Assembly (NCBI GenBank): GCA_902500745.1
Contig: CABVRS010000018.1
Location: 1-34,125 of the forward strand
Direction: 5' to 3'
Length of the DNA: 34,125 nt
Source: an uncultured Nitrospira sp.
GTDB taxonomy: Bacteria > Nitrospirota > Nitrospiria > Nitrospirales > Nitrospiraceae
Under the pieces are notes generated by a model. That model saw nothing but the letters and a program-made list of their open reading frames with translations, had not been told where the DNA came from and did not search any database. Both the position numbers and the translations under genes were made by a program. Numbering within the stretch: position 1 is the stretch's first letter; the number at the start of each line of letters is the position of its first letter. Positions 23,921 through 31,103 of this stretch are shown here, in pieces.

Positions 23921-23977
23921 TTGACGGCAAAGACTAAAGCACAATAGACTACCTCCCTCGCTGAATAAATAATTATT
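23921..23977 (+). promoter_or_regulatory. Candidate promoter and AT-rich dyad before the MarR gene
   Basis: TTGACG (23921-23926) and TAGACT (23945-23950) are 18 bases apart. After this, in the leader, lies the perfect palindrome AATAATTATT (23968-23977), about 20 bases before the ATG at 23997. MarR regulators often bind palindromes in their own leader, so an autoregulatory site is possible. The -10 match is only moderate. Confidence 0.4.
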
Positions 23978-23996
23978 GGGGACAGAGGGGGTTGTT

Positions 23997-24674
23997 ATGT
24001 CAGCACTACCGAAGATCGACCAGGACTCGCTCCCTGATCGTTTGGTGACGGGGCTTTCCAAAATCGGTTTGGCGATGAAGAGCCGAACTTGGAGGCGAAA
24101 GGGACGACAAGGTATTGGTCCTTTACAAATCCAAGTGCTGACGTTCCTCCGGTCTCGTACGACCCAATCCGCAACCGTTTCGACAATTGCTCGGGAACTC
24201 TCCGTTAAGCTGCCCACGGCCTCCGAGGTCATCCGAACGCTTGAACAAAAACGGCTGGTCCGTCGACGACGTCGTGAAGCCGACAATCGTGTCGTGACTG
24301 TGCATCTGACCGCACTGGGGGCTAAAGCAGGCCATGTGGAAAACCGATGGCCTGAGATTTTGGCGTCCGCAACCGACAATCTATCGATGCAAGAACAGGT
24401 CGCTCTTCTGACGGCGCTGGTGAAGCTGATTCGTGCGCTTCAGTTACAAGGAGAAATTCAGGCGGCGCGGATGTGTGTGTCCTGTGAACACTTCGGTCCG
24501 CATGTCTATAAGGGATCAGATCAGCCTCATCACTGTGGTTTCTACAAGGTCGCATTTGGAGATGAAGACTTCCGCCTTGATTGCCCGGAATATGCAGAAA
24601 TTTCCGAGGTGGATCCTCGCCAGACGGCCAATTCTTCTGAAACGGCGAAGGTGACCCAAACCATTCTGGTTTGA
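23997..24674 (+). CDS. MarR-family regulator with a four-cysteine tail
   Basis: The 225-residue protein has a MarR winged-helix domain: IGPLQIQVLTFLRS, then ATVSTIARELSVKLPTASEVIRTLEQKRLVRRRR (recognition helix and wing), and NRVVTVHLTALGAK. After a long helix, residues 158-200 hold Cys160, Cys163, Cys180 and Cys196 (spacing C-x2-C-x16-C-x15-C), with His165, His169, His178 and His179 between. This could bind a zinc or an iron-sulfur cluster and make the regulator sense metal or redox. Most MarR proteins are about 150 residues and lack such a tail. ATG 23997 is used because an AGAGGGG lies just upstream and the TTG at 23976 does not add domain. Target genes are not evident; its own leader has a palindrome. 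Confidence 0.86.
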   Translation: MSALPKIDQDSLPDRLVTGLSKIGLAMKSRTWRRKGRQGIGPLQIQVLTFLRSRTTQSATVSTIARELSVKLPTASEVIRTLEQKRLVRRRRREADNRVVTVHLTALGAKAGHVENRWPEILASATDNLSMQEQVALLTALVKLIRALQLQGEIQAARMCVSCEHFGPHVYKGSDQPHHCGFYKVAFGDEDFRLDCPEYAEISEVDPRQTANSSETAKVTQTILV

Positions 24675-24696
24675 TCCCGGGTGCTCTCAGGTGCAG

Positions 24697-25308
24697 TTAC
24701 TGCGCTGATTTCTCCGTTTGCTTGAGGTAAAAGCGGCGGTCCTCCTCAATTTTCCCCGTCAAGTCCTCCAAGGCCATCCGTAGGGCTGTCTCAATAGGAA
24801 CACGGTCAGAATCGGTTACCCATCGTACTGATGAACCCGCTACGGAGTGTTCAGCACGATACGAGTTGACGGCGTGTTCGCCCTCACTCATCTCTCCGTG
24901 TAGGACGATCCGGTAATGGTAGAGCCCTTGTCGGGAGTTAAGGGATAGTGTGGTAGCCACGCGAAGCGTGAAGTCGCCGGGCTCACCTGAAACTGATGCG
25001 AAGGTGCCACGTTGTTGCAGATAGCCGAAGATTGCCTGAGTGAGATCAGCCTGCGACCATTTCAGCAATGTGATGCCTGGTCGATGGTCGGCGCCTTCTA
25101 GTGAGGGAGGGCTGACAATGAGCTGAAGGTTTCGCGGAATGCTGATGGACGAAGGCTCGCCTGGAAGGGGTGTCACGTGAATTTTATGGACACAGCTTGC
25201 GCACGTTATCCATAGAGATAACATGAGAACGACGAACGGAGTTGGGAAAGGCCTATGCAGTTGATACAGGGGAAATGTCTTCACCGGAGCCACGAGATGA
25301 ACGATCAA
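24697..25308 (-). CDS. Unknown membrane-anchored or exported protein
   Basis: The 203-residue protein has a hydrophobic stretch PFVVLMLSLWITCASC at about 24-39, a possible poor lipobox (CASC) or an N-terminal anchor. The rest, with QLIVSPPSLEGADHRPGITLLKW, alternating beta-like strands and a charged C-terminus, resembles small outer-membrane-associated proteins but no family is recognised. Start ATG 25308 overlaps the stop of the upstream lipoprotein gene by four bases, so they form a pair. It is convergent with the MarR gene, 22 bp away. Confidence 0.72.
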   Translation of the reverse strand: MIVHLVAPVKTFPLYQLHRPFPTPFVVLMLSLWITCASCVHKIHVTPLPGEPSSISIPRNLQLIVSPPSLEGADHRPGITLLKWSQADLTQAIFGYLQQRGTFASVSGEPGDFTLRVATTLSLNSRQGLYHYRIVLHGEMSEGEHAVNSYRAEHSVAGSSVRWVTDSDRVPIETALRMALEDLTGKIEEDRRFYLKQTEKSAQ

Positions 25309-25796
25309 GGAGTTGATCCAGAAGTTGACCCTGACACGATCTCTAAGTCTTGCAACGCTCGAATGGCCTGTTCCCGGTACGCGCGCTCAGTCGAGTCGGT
25401 ATATGTATCGACCACCCGCTGATAGGATGCACGGGCTTTTTCCGGCTGCTGCTTGATCGCGAAGTATTGCCCCAATGCAATCCAGTTTTGAGCGGCTGTT
25501 TCTCGAGCCGTTTTCATCAGTGCGAACTCACGCTCAACCTGCGTGGTCCCTTGAGACTGCCCCCGCTTTCTGACCGTTTCCGCCATCTGATCGGCCATGA
25601 CTTCGATCTGTTCATTCTCGTGAACCGCAGCACCCACCCGATTAGCCTTGAGGTGGCCGTAGAAGTCCTCCACGTGAGCCTTAATGACATCGGCTCGCCG
25701 TTGATATGAGTCTGGTGCGCAACCAGACATGATCAAGACGAACAGAGCTATGACACATGTTGTGTGGAAAGAGAAACGATGAGGCGCGATCATCAT
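25305..25796 (-). CDS. Lipoprotein with TPR-like helices
   Basis: The 163-residue protein has a lipoprotein signal: hydrophobic CVIALFVLIMSGC with Cys26 after I-M-S-G. The mature part is helical; at about 118-155 the sequence NWIALGQYFAIKQQPEKARASYQRVVDTY has the TPR spacing (A, G, F, A, Y). A TPR-like lipoprotein often holds other envelope proteins. The downstream gene starts in its stop codon, so the pair is probably one unit in the envelope. A 241-bp gap on its upstream side is shared with the rubrerythrin promoter. Confidence 0.78.
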   Translation of the reverse strand: MMIAPHRFSFHTTCVIALFVLIMSGCAPDSYQRRADVIKAHVEDFYGHLKANRVGAAVHENEQIEVMADQMAETVRKRGQSQGTTQVEREFALMKTARETAAQNWIALGQYFAIKQQPEKARASYQRVVDTYTDSTERAYREQAIRALQDLEIVSGSTSGSTP

Positions 25797-25933
25797 GGAC
25801 CCTCGATAGGTGAAAGTCTAAGGGCGCTTGAATCGGTGGAGTCTAACATAGGCCCTCTCAGGCGAACACTAACCCAATCGGTGGGGATGTTGAATGGTTT
25901 CCTTCTCGAGACCGAATGGAGAGGAGAAGCCAC

Positions 25934-25963
25934 TTGAACCTCTCACGATCGCTGCGTTATCTT
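25934..25963 (+). promoter_or_regulatory. Candidate rubrerythrin promoter
   Basis: TTGAAC (25934-25939) and TATCTT (25958-25963) are 18 bases apart, about 70 bases before the rubrerythrin ATG. The -35 is good and the -10 only fair. No OxyR- or PerR-type box was seen. The rest of the gap 25797-26037 shows no gene. Confidence 0.4.
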
Positions 25964-26037
25964 ACTAACCGCTTTCCAAGCAACAGAGAATCTCGCAGGA
26001 GTAAAAAGGTGGGCCTTCGAAAAATGAGGAGGATGAT

Positions 26038-26463
26038 ATGAGTAAGAGCTTAAAAGGGACAAAGAGTCACGACAATCTCAAGCATGCGTTTGCAGGAGAG
26101 TCACAAGCCAACCGTCGGTATCTGTATTTCGCTCGTCGAGCGGATATTGAAGGCTATCCTGACGTCGGTGGACTTTTCCGAGATACCTCGGAGGCAGAAA
26201 CCGGCCATGCATTCGGCCACTTGGATTTCTTGAAAGAGGTCGGTGATCCAGCCACGGGCGTGCCGATGGGCAACACGGATGCGAACCTCAAGTCTGCGAT
26301 CGAGGGCGAAACCTATGAGTATACCCAAATGTATCCCGGGATGGCGAAGACCGCTCGGGATGAAGGGTTCCCTGAGTTAGCCGAATGGTTTGAAACCTTG
26401 GCAAAAGCCGAACGATCTCACGCCAATCGGTTTCAGAAGGGATTGGATAGCCTGAAGGCTTAA
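26038..26463 (+). CDS. Rubrerythrin-family diiron protein without rubredoxin domain
   Basis: The 141-residue protein is the four-helix diiron domain of rubrerythrin. Ligand motifs are Glu21 in [11 protein letters not shown], Glu54-x2-His57 in [11 protein letters not shown], Glu91/Glu94 in EGETYEYT, and Glu125-x2-His128 in [11 protein letters not shown]. The C-terminal rubredoxin-like FeS4 domain of classical rubrerythrin is missing, as in erythrin/sulerythrin. The expected role is reduction of hydrogen peroxide in the cytoplasm with electrons from a partner. AGGAGG lies seven bases before ATG 26038. The next genes, an HdrD/GlpC-like FeS protein and DUF3501, are often found with rubrerythrin in other bacteria, and the FeS protein may be its electron donor. 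Confidence 0.92.
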   Translation: MSKSLKGTKSHDNLKHAFAGESQANRRYLYFARRADIEGYPDVGGLFRDTSEAETGHAFGHLDFLKEVGDPATGVPMGNTDANLKSAIEGETYEYTQMYPGMAKTARDEGFPELAEWFETLAKAERSHANRFQKGLDSLKA

Positions 26464-26481
26464 TAGCCTGGGTATCAGCGC

Positions 26482-26551
26482 ACGTTCAGCGGCCAGTCTT
26501 CGCCGGCGAATTCACGCCACATCGCCGAAGACTGACCGCTGAACGTTTTTT
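26482..26551 (+). terminator. Long intrinsic terminator directly before a ribosome site
   Basis: Arms of 21 bases (26482-26502 and 26526-26546) pair at 20 of 21 positions (one C-A mismatch), with a 23-base loop, and six Ts follow at 26546-26551. It ends the rubrerythrin transcript. The T-run touches GGAGAG (26552-26557), the Shine-Dalgarno of the next gene, so the next gene can be expressed only by read-through or from a promoter not seen. Confidence 0.85.
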
Positions 26552-26561
26552 GGAGAGATGA

Positions 26562-27839
26562 ATGATGAAAGGCCTCAGTCTCATCCAACCGATCGACGCC
26601 AAGCAGCTGGAGAAGGAGACCCTACGGATCTACGAAGTCTGTGACGGGTGTCGACGCTGCTTCAATCTGTGCCCCTCGTTCAACACATTGCTGGATCGGA
26701 TTGATGTGCATGAAGGCGATGTGGCCAAGCTGACCCCCGGCGATCATCATCAGGTCGTCGATGAATGTTACTACTGCAAACTCTGCTTCAACCATTGCCC
26801 GTATACGCCACCGCATCACTATGAAATTGATTTTCCCCATTTGATGGTGGCTTGGAAGAAGCGCCTGGCGGCTGAGCGAGGTGTCCGGTGGCGAGATCGT
26901 CTGCTGATCATGACGGATAGGATCGGACAATTGGGAAGCATGACCGCTTCGATCACGAACAGCCTATTGGGCAACCGATTCGTCCGTCGTATCCTTGAGC
27001 GAGTGATGGGGATTCATCAAGACCGTCAGCTCCTGCATTTTTCACGCGAAACGTTTCCTCGTTGGTTCGGCCGTCGAGCCAAGGTGTCTTCCACCGACCC
27101 ACCTGTTCGCAAGGTCGCTCTATTTGCCAGCTGCCTTGTAAACTATCAAGCAACGGATGTCGGCAAGGCGACCGTGCAAGTGCTGGAGAAGAACGGTGTT
27201 CATGTGGTGGTGCCGCAGCAGAGCTGTTGCGGAATGCCGAGCTTTGATATCGGCGATACCCAAGCGATTCAACAAGCCGCGCACAACAACGTCGCGTCAT
27301 TGCTTCCGTGGGTGCTCGATGGTTACGATGTCGTGGTCCCGACCGCCAGTTGCAGCTTGATGTTGAAACGTGAATATCCGGAGCTCCAGCGCGATGAGCA
27401 GACCAAACAGGTCGCCGAGCGGACCTTCGATATCTGCGAATATCTTATGGGAATGAAGAAGACCGGCCATCTGGCGACTGATTTCACGATGAAGCCTGGG
27501 CGAGTCGCGTATCAGATTCCTTGTCATCTGAGAGATCAGAATATTGGGTTTAAATCCAAGGAACTCATGGAGTGCGCCGGCGCGCAGGTCGAGGTCATCG
27601 AACACTGTTCGGGACATGATGGCGCATGGTCGGCTAAGACAGAGTTCTTCTCACTGTCGATGAAAATCGCCGGGAAGGCCGTCCGCGCAATCGAGCACGC
27701 CCAACCTGACCTTATCGCCTCGGATTGTCCACTGGCCGGATTGCAGTTGGATCAAGCCCGAGGATACGCGCATACGCCCGGAAAGACCGTGCTGCATCCG
27801 ATACAGGTTGTCCGCAACGCGTATGGGTTGCCTGCGTAG
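26562..27839 (+). CDS. HdrD/GlpC-like iron-sulfur oxidoreductase subunit
   Basis: The 425-residue protein has two ferredoxin-like 4Fe-4S motifs: Cys27-x2-Cys-x2-Cys-x3-Cys37 in CDGCRRCFNLCP and Cys69-x2-Cys-x2-Cys-x3-Cys79 in CYYCKLCFNHCP. Two CCG domains follow: the first with Cys191, Cys222-Cys223-Gly and Cys264, the second with Cys321, His348-Cys349-Ser-Gly instead of CCG, and Cys389. The second site may thus have lost or changed its cluster. This is the heterodisulfide-reductase D/GlpC family, which passes electrons between carriers. The order rubrerythrin, FeS protein, DUF3501 suggests that it reduces the diiron protein. Either ATG 26562 or 26565 may be used; GGAGAG favours 26565 by spacing. 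A terminator lies just upstream. Confidence 0.9.
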   Translation: MMKGLSLIQPIDAKQLEKETLRIYEVCDGCRRCFNLCPSFNTLLDRIDVHEGDVAKLTPGDHHQVVDECYYCKLCFNHCPYTPPHHYEIDFPHLMVAWKKRLAAERGVRWRDRLLIMTDRIGQLGSMTASITNSLLGNRFVRRILERVMGIHQDRQLLHFSRETFPRWFGRRAKVSSTDPPVRKVALFASCLVNYQATDVGKATVQVLEKNGVHVVVPQQSCCGMPSFDIGDTQAIQQAAHNNVASLLPWVLDGYDVVVPTASCSLMLKREYPELQRDEQTKQVAERTFDICEYLMGMKKTGHLATDFTMKPGRVAYQIPCHLRDQNIGFKSKELMECAGAQVEVIEHCSGHDGAWSAKTEFFSLSMKIAGKAVRAIEHAQPDLIASDCPLAGLQLDQARGYAHTPGKTVLHPIQVVRNAYGLPA

Positions 27840-27896
27840 CGGTGAAAGCAAGGAGTGAGACCTCCCTGTGCGTGCCGAACCATGTGAGGAAATTCG

Positions 27897-28493
27897 ATGA
27901 AGACACTTAGGACAGACGATCTGATCTCGATCGAAGAGTATGATCGGCAGCGCGAGTCGTTTCGGGCGAGCATCATCGCACTGAAACAGCGGCGCCGCAT
28001 TTCGGTTGGCCCGTTGATTACCCTCGTATTTGAAAACCGAGATACGCTCAGGTTTCAAATTCAGGAAATGATTCGAGCTGAGCGCATCGTCGATCCGGTC
28101 AAGGTTCAGGATGAACTGGATGTGTATAATGCATTGTTGCCGGATTCTGAGGAATTGAGCGCAACCCTCTTAATCGAGATTACAGACGAAGCAAGGATGA
28201 AAGACAAACTCGATCAGTTCATGGGGCTGGATCACGGTAACAAGGTCTCGATTATTGCCGATGGCGAGGCGGTCTTCGGCGAATTCGAGGGCGGACGAAG
28301 TCATGAAACGAAAATCAGCGCCGTTCATTTCGTGAGATTTCGACCGACGGCCTCGATGAAGCAAACCTTTACGGACCTCACTCGTTCAGTGAAGATTCGA
28401 GTGAACCATAGTGGGTACCAGGAAGAAGTGTCGGTCCCAGGTACCATGAGGGAAGAGTGGCTGGCCGATTTGAAAGGCAGTGCCGAGTCGTAA
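27897..28493 (+). CDS. DUF3501-family protein
   Basis: The 198-residue protein begins MKTLRTDDLISIEEY, has VGPLITLVFENRDTLRFQIQEMIRAER at about 38-64, and later YNALLPDSEELSATLLIEI and AVHFVRF, all of which match the DUF3501 pattern as I know it. It is a soluble protein of unknown role, seen in many Proteobacteria and Nitrospirota next to rubrerythrin and an HdrD-like FeS protein. GAGGAAA precedes the ATG. The 57-bp gap to the upstream gene allows one transcript. It may be an assembly or regulatory factor for the peroxide-reducing pair. Confidence 0.88.
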   Translation: MKTLRTDDLISIEEYDRQRESFRASIIALKQRRRISVGPLITLVFENRDTLRFQIQEMIRAERIVDPVKVQDELDVYNALLPDSEELSATLLIEITDEARMKDKLDQFMGLDHGNKVSIIADGEAVFGEFEGGRSHETKISAVHFVRFRPTASMKQTFTDLTRSVKIRVNHSGYQEEVSVPGTMREEWLADLKGSAES

Positions 28494-28558
28494 GTGCTGA
28501 ATGTTGAGTTTTAACGTGTGACCCATTTGTTACAAACGGAGCACTCAGGACTCAACAC
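28494..28558. repeat. Degenerate heptamers on both strands
   Basis: GTGCTGA and ATGTTGA follow each other at 28494-28507. On the opposite strand of 28543-28558 the words GTGTTGA and GTCCTGA appear, so the two halves form an imperfect stem (12 of 16 positions matching). Related heptamers occur at 31042-31080. The 74-bp gap holds no gene. Confidence 0.45.
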
Positions 28559-28567
28559 GGAAGACGT

Positions 28568-29320
28568 ATGTCATTGGTGTTACTCACAAAACGCATCGAA
28601 TTTGCCGCTGCGCATCGCTATTTGCGGGCGGAGTGGGATGAGGCCAAGAATCGTGCCGTGTTCGGCCACTGTTACAATCCTCCCGCGCACGGACATAACT
28701 ATTTGCTGGAAGTGACGGTCGCCGGAGAAATTGACCCCAAGACGGGAATGGTGGTCAACTTGTTCGATCTCAAACGGGTCCTTCTCGATATGATCGAAGA
28801 ATTCGACCACAAGAACTTGAACCTCGACATGCCATACTTCAAGGACCGAATCCCCACATCAGAGAATTTTGCGCACGTGCTGTGGGCGAAGCTGGCCGTG
28901 CAACAGGATATCGGGACATTGCATACCATTCGGCTGTGTGAAGATGAAGATCTCTACGCTCAGGTCACCGCTGCGGACGGTCTCGAGATCGCGACCGTCA
29001 CAAAACGGTATACCTTCAATGCGGTCCAAGAGGGCCATCAAGGGCGGGATTGGGATTGTTTTGTGACGATTCGTGGGAAGATCGATCCGGCAACAGGCAT
29101 GGTAACCGACATCGGTGCATTGGATCGATTGGTGCAGGATGCAGTCATCAAGCCGTTCAATCGGCAGGATCTCTGTCAGGTGCTCGGTTCCGATACAGTG
29201 AGTGGAGAAGCGCTCACGAAGACCATCTGGGACCGTCTCGTTGGGAAATCCACGGGTGGAGCCCTCCACAGTGTCCGTCTCGTCTCAAACCGAGATCTTT
29301 CCTTCGACTACGCGGGCTGA
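28568..29320 (+). CDS. Two-domain 6-pyruvoyl-tetrahydropterin synthase homologue
   Basis: The 250-residue protein is a tandem fusion of PTPS/QueD-fold domains. The first, residues about 1-130, has zinc ligands His16 (FAAAHRY), His41 and His43 (HGHNY), the Cys35 of CYNPPAHGHNY, and DHKNLN with Asp80-His81, i.e. a complete PTPS site. Its Cys-x5-HGHNY spacing matches animal-type PTPS, not QueD (Cys-x3-HGH). The second domain (about 146-250) repeats the outline (IDPATGMVTDI, RLV) but lacks the zinc His residues (FNAVQEGH) and is probably structural. The expected reaction is dihydroneopterin triphosphate to 6-pyruvoyltetrahydropterin, though other pterin or queuosine chemistry is possible. GGAAG precedes the ATG. 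No folE or queE neighbour is present. Confidence 0.85.
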   Translation: MSLVLLTKRIEFAAAHRYLRAEWDEAKNRAVFGHCYNPPAHGHNYLLEVTVAGEIDPKTGMVVNLFDLKRVLLDMIEEFDHKNLNLDMPYFKDRIPTSENFAHVLWAKLAVQQDIGTLHTIRLCEDEDLYAQVTAADGLEIATVTKRYTFNAVQEGHQGRDWDCFVTIRGKIDPATGMVTDIGALDRLVQDAVIKPFNRQDLCQVLGSDTVSGEALTKTIWDRLVGKSTGGALHSVRLVSNRDLSFDYAG

Positions 29321-29389
29321 TCAGAGGGCTCACGTCTTTCAATTTCAACGTTCCGTCGTCTAAATAGAGATCCAAGCTTGCGAGGGGAA

Positions 29390-29566
29390 ATGAGTGCATC
29401 GGGCTCGATGTTTATCGGCATTGTGGGGGCGCTGGTGTTTCTGATCAGCGTCTTCACGTTTAGTCAGAGAAACTGGAAGGGCGGTCTCTTCTGGCTGCTA
29501 TCCGGTATTGGACTCATCGCGTTCTTGACCTACATGGACAAGCCATCTTCAAATCTGTGGCCCTAA
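29390..29566 (+). CDS. Small two-helix membrane protein
   Basis: From ATG 29390 (58 residues) the protein has two hydrophobic helices, MFIGIVGALVFLISVF and GGLFWLLSGIGLIAFL, joined by a short polar turn (FSQRNWK), with a TYMDKPSSNLWP tail. GAGGGG is just two bases before the ATG, which is close; ATG 29408 would make the first helix start. No family is recognised. It is convergent with the His-rich gene, 22 bp away. Confidence 0.62.
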   Translation: MSASGSMFIGIVGALVFLISVFTFSQRNWKGGLFWLLSGIGLIAFLTYMDKPSSNLWP

Positions 29567-29588
29567 CAAGATTTAGGTCGATGTTCGA

Positions 29589-30053
29589 TCAATGGGCCGG
29601 CTGTTTGTGCCGATGCGGCTTTCCTTCTGGATGTGCGGATTGGCCCTTAGTCTGGCGAGGAGTGAAGCGAGCGGCGTGAGCGTCCTGTTCCGGCATCTTG
29701 ATGAAGACGATGATCCCGGTATCCGGGTTGATCGTAAAGGTTCCGGTTCCCTTCAGCCTGTTCTCTCCGGACGGTTCCAACTCCACTTGAGTGCGGGCTT
29801 TTTCGGTTCCATGTTGGATGGTGGCTTTCGCTCTTGCTCCATCCGTCGGGATACCCTTGTCTGAATGATCCGTCACGTACAGAGTCAGTTCTCCGTCCGT
29901 GGCGACCAGTTCAAGGTGATAGGGGCCGGCGGTGAGCGCTTGTCCCCCATGGACGGGCGTAACAGGGCCGGAATCTTTAGACTTGTGGGCGTAAACCGGT
30001 ACTACCCCAAGGAGTATTGCGCATAGCGCGATATGGCCCAGCAGATGTTTCAT
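29589..30053 (-). CDS. Periplasmic His-containing protein, paralogue 2
   Basis: From ATG 30053 (GGGAGAA upstream) the 154-residue protein has a signal peptide (MKHLLGHIALCAILLGVVPVYAH) and one domain: HGGQALTAGPYHLELVATDGELTLYVTDHSDKGI, then KATIQHG, G-T-G-T-F-T-I and VFIKMPEQDAHAARFTP. The C-terminal tail is His-rich (HPEGKPHRHKQPAH). The adjacent upstream gene is a clear paralogue. The domain resembles small periplasmic proteins seen beside Co/Zn/Cd or copper efflux systems; the His residues suggest metal binding, which is inferred. Metal specificity is not known. Confidence 0.75.
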   Translation of the reverse strand: MKHLLGHIALCAILLGVVPVYAHKSKDSGPVTPVHGGQALTAGPYHLELVATDGELTLYVTDHSDKGIPTDGARAKATIQHGTEKARTQVELEPSGENRLKGTGTFTINPDTGIIVFIKMPEQDAHAARFTPRQTKGQSAHPEGKPHRHKQPAH

Positions 30054-30109
30054 GATCCGTTCTCCCAGAAAGCCGATGTCTTTCTCACGGCAGACGCTGA
30101 TGTTGAACA

Positions 30110-30598
30110 TCAGTGCTTCGGCGTATGGTGGTGATGGTGGTGCTCACCGCCGTCGGTTTTCGATGGATCCTCCTGCGGCTTCTCGCTCGGGTCGGGCTTT
30201 GGCTTGAGCGGCATGAAACGGGCAGCGTAGCCATCCTGATTCGGCAACTTCATAAACACAATCACAACGGTACTCGGTGTCAGCGCAAAGGTGCCGGAGC
30301 CACCAAGGACATTACTCGCGACCGGATATAAGTTGATCTGTGTCTTTGTTGACCCATTTTCGATGTTGGCCTTCGCTAAGCCGCCATCGACGCTAATAGG
30401 ATTGTCCGCATGGTCCGTGACGTAAACCGTGAGGGTTCCATGCTTGGCGACCAGTTCCATATGGAATGGTCCGGTCATGCGCAATTGTCCGCCATGGGGG
30501 GCTTCGACGGATTCGAAATACTCATCCGTATGCGCCCACGTGGGAACTGTCGGGGCCACGAGTACGCTGAATATCAGGAAAACAACCAGCTTGTTCAT
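30110..30598 (-). CDS. Periplasmic His-rich protein, paralogue 1
   Basis: The 162-residue protein has a signal peptide (MNKLVVFLIFSVLVAPTVPTWAH) and the same domain as the gene downstream: HGGQLRMTGPFHMELVAKHG, VYVTDHADNPI, GTFALTP and VIVFMKLPNQDGYAARFMP. Its tail carries six consecutive His residues (153-158) followed by TPKH, after a Pro/Lys/Asp/Glu-rich linker. It is encoded 56 bp before its paralogue with GGAGG before the ATG. The role is probably storage, sensing or delivery of a metal in the periplasm. Six His in a row is natural here, since both paralogues have His-rich ends and the linker is of native type. Confidence 0.78.
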   Translation of the reverse strand: MNKLVVFLIFSVLVAPTVPTWAHTDEYFESVEAPHGGQLRMTGPFHMELVAKHGTLTVYVTDHADNPISVDGGLAKANIENGSTKTQINLYPVASNVLGGSGTFALTPSTVVIVFMKLPNQDGYAARFMPLKPKPDPSEKPQEDPSKTDGGEHHHHHHTPKH

Positions 30599-30693
30599 GC
30601 TCGACTCGCCTCCTCACTCGCGCGTCACCCAGCGCGGCTGCTCTCGGTGGTGGACAGGCTTATTCAGGCCGCTTGCTCAGCGGGGCATCGGCA

Positions 30694-31023
30694 TTACCGA
30701 AGCAAGTGGTCTGAAATGAGTGCGACGAGTTCGGCCGGCTCGACGACTCCTTCGCGTGTCAGTAACAATTTACCATGCGCGAAGAAATGAGTGGTGGGGT
30801 ACGTTTCAAATGTGTGGGTCTTCTTAATTTCTCGGCAGCGCCCGGGCACATGCATCTTGGCCTTCCCGACCTTCAGATCGGGAAACTTCGCAGCCACTTC
30901 TTCGAGTATCGGGTCATAGGCTTTGCATGGTTCGCAGGTGGCCAAGCCATACACAACGACCGCACCGGTGCTGTCGGTGAATTCTTTATAATTGGCGTCG
31001 CTGACGTCGAGGACTGTACTCAT
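30694..31023 (-). CDS. Thioredoxin-like protein with CEPC active site
   Basis: The 109-residue cytoplasmic protein has the thioredoxin order: VVVYGLATCEPCKAYDPIL with the redox pair Cys30-Glu-Pro-Cys33, KVGKAKMHV, and the cis-Pro loop YPTTHFFAHG (Pro76). The dipeptide EP between the cysteines differs from GP in housekeeping thioredoxins and shifts the potential. A third Cys63 lies in GRCREI. It lies 81 bases downstream of the peroxiredoxin gene, so it may reduce it; a hairpin stands between the two. Confidence 0.88.
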   Translation of the reverse strand: MSTVLDVSDANYKEFTDSTGAVVVYGLATCEPCKAYDPILEEVAAKFPDLKVGKAKMHVPGRCREIKKTHTFETYPTTHFFAHGKLLLTREGVVEPAELVALISDHLLR

Positions 31024-31041
31024 GGGCGTGCTGGGCTCCGA

Positions 31042-31080
31042 GTGCTGAGGACTGAGCTCACAAGCTACTCAGTCCTCAGT
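31042..31080 (-). terminator. Hairpin between peroxiredoxin and thioredoxin-like genes
   Basis: Arms of 12 bases (31045-31056 and 31068-31079) pair perfectly around an 11-base loop, 25 bases after the peroxiredoxin stop. There is no T-run on the minus strand, so it may be a processing stem rather than a full stop. The arms read as heptamers (GTGCTGA, GGACTGA), like the repeats at 28494-28558. Confidence 0.5.
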
Positions 31081-31103
31081 CCACGTTGCGTTATCTGGTA
31101 TCG

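Noticed and set aside
30122..30145. Six consecutive His codons, as in a purification tag
   Set aside because: The run is inside a native paralogue pair, followed by TPKH, and the neighbouring paralogue also has a His-rich end, so it is not a cloning artefact.
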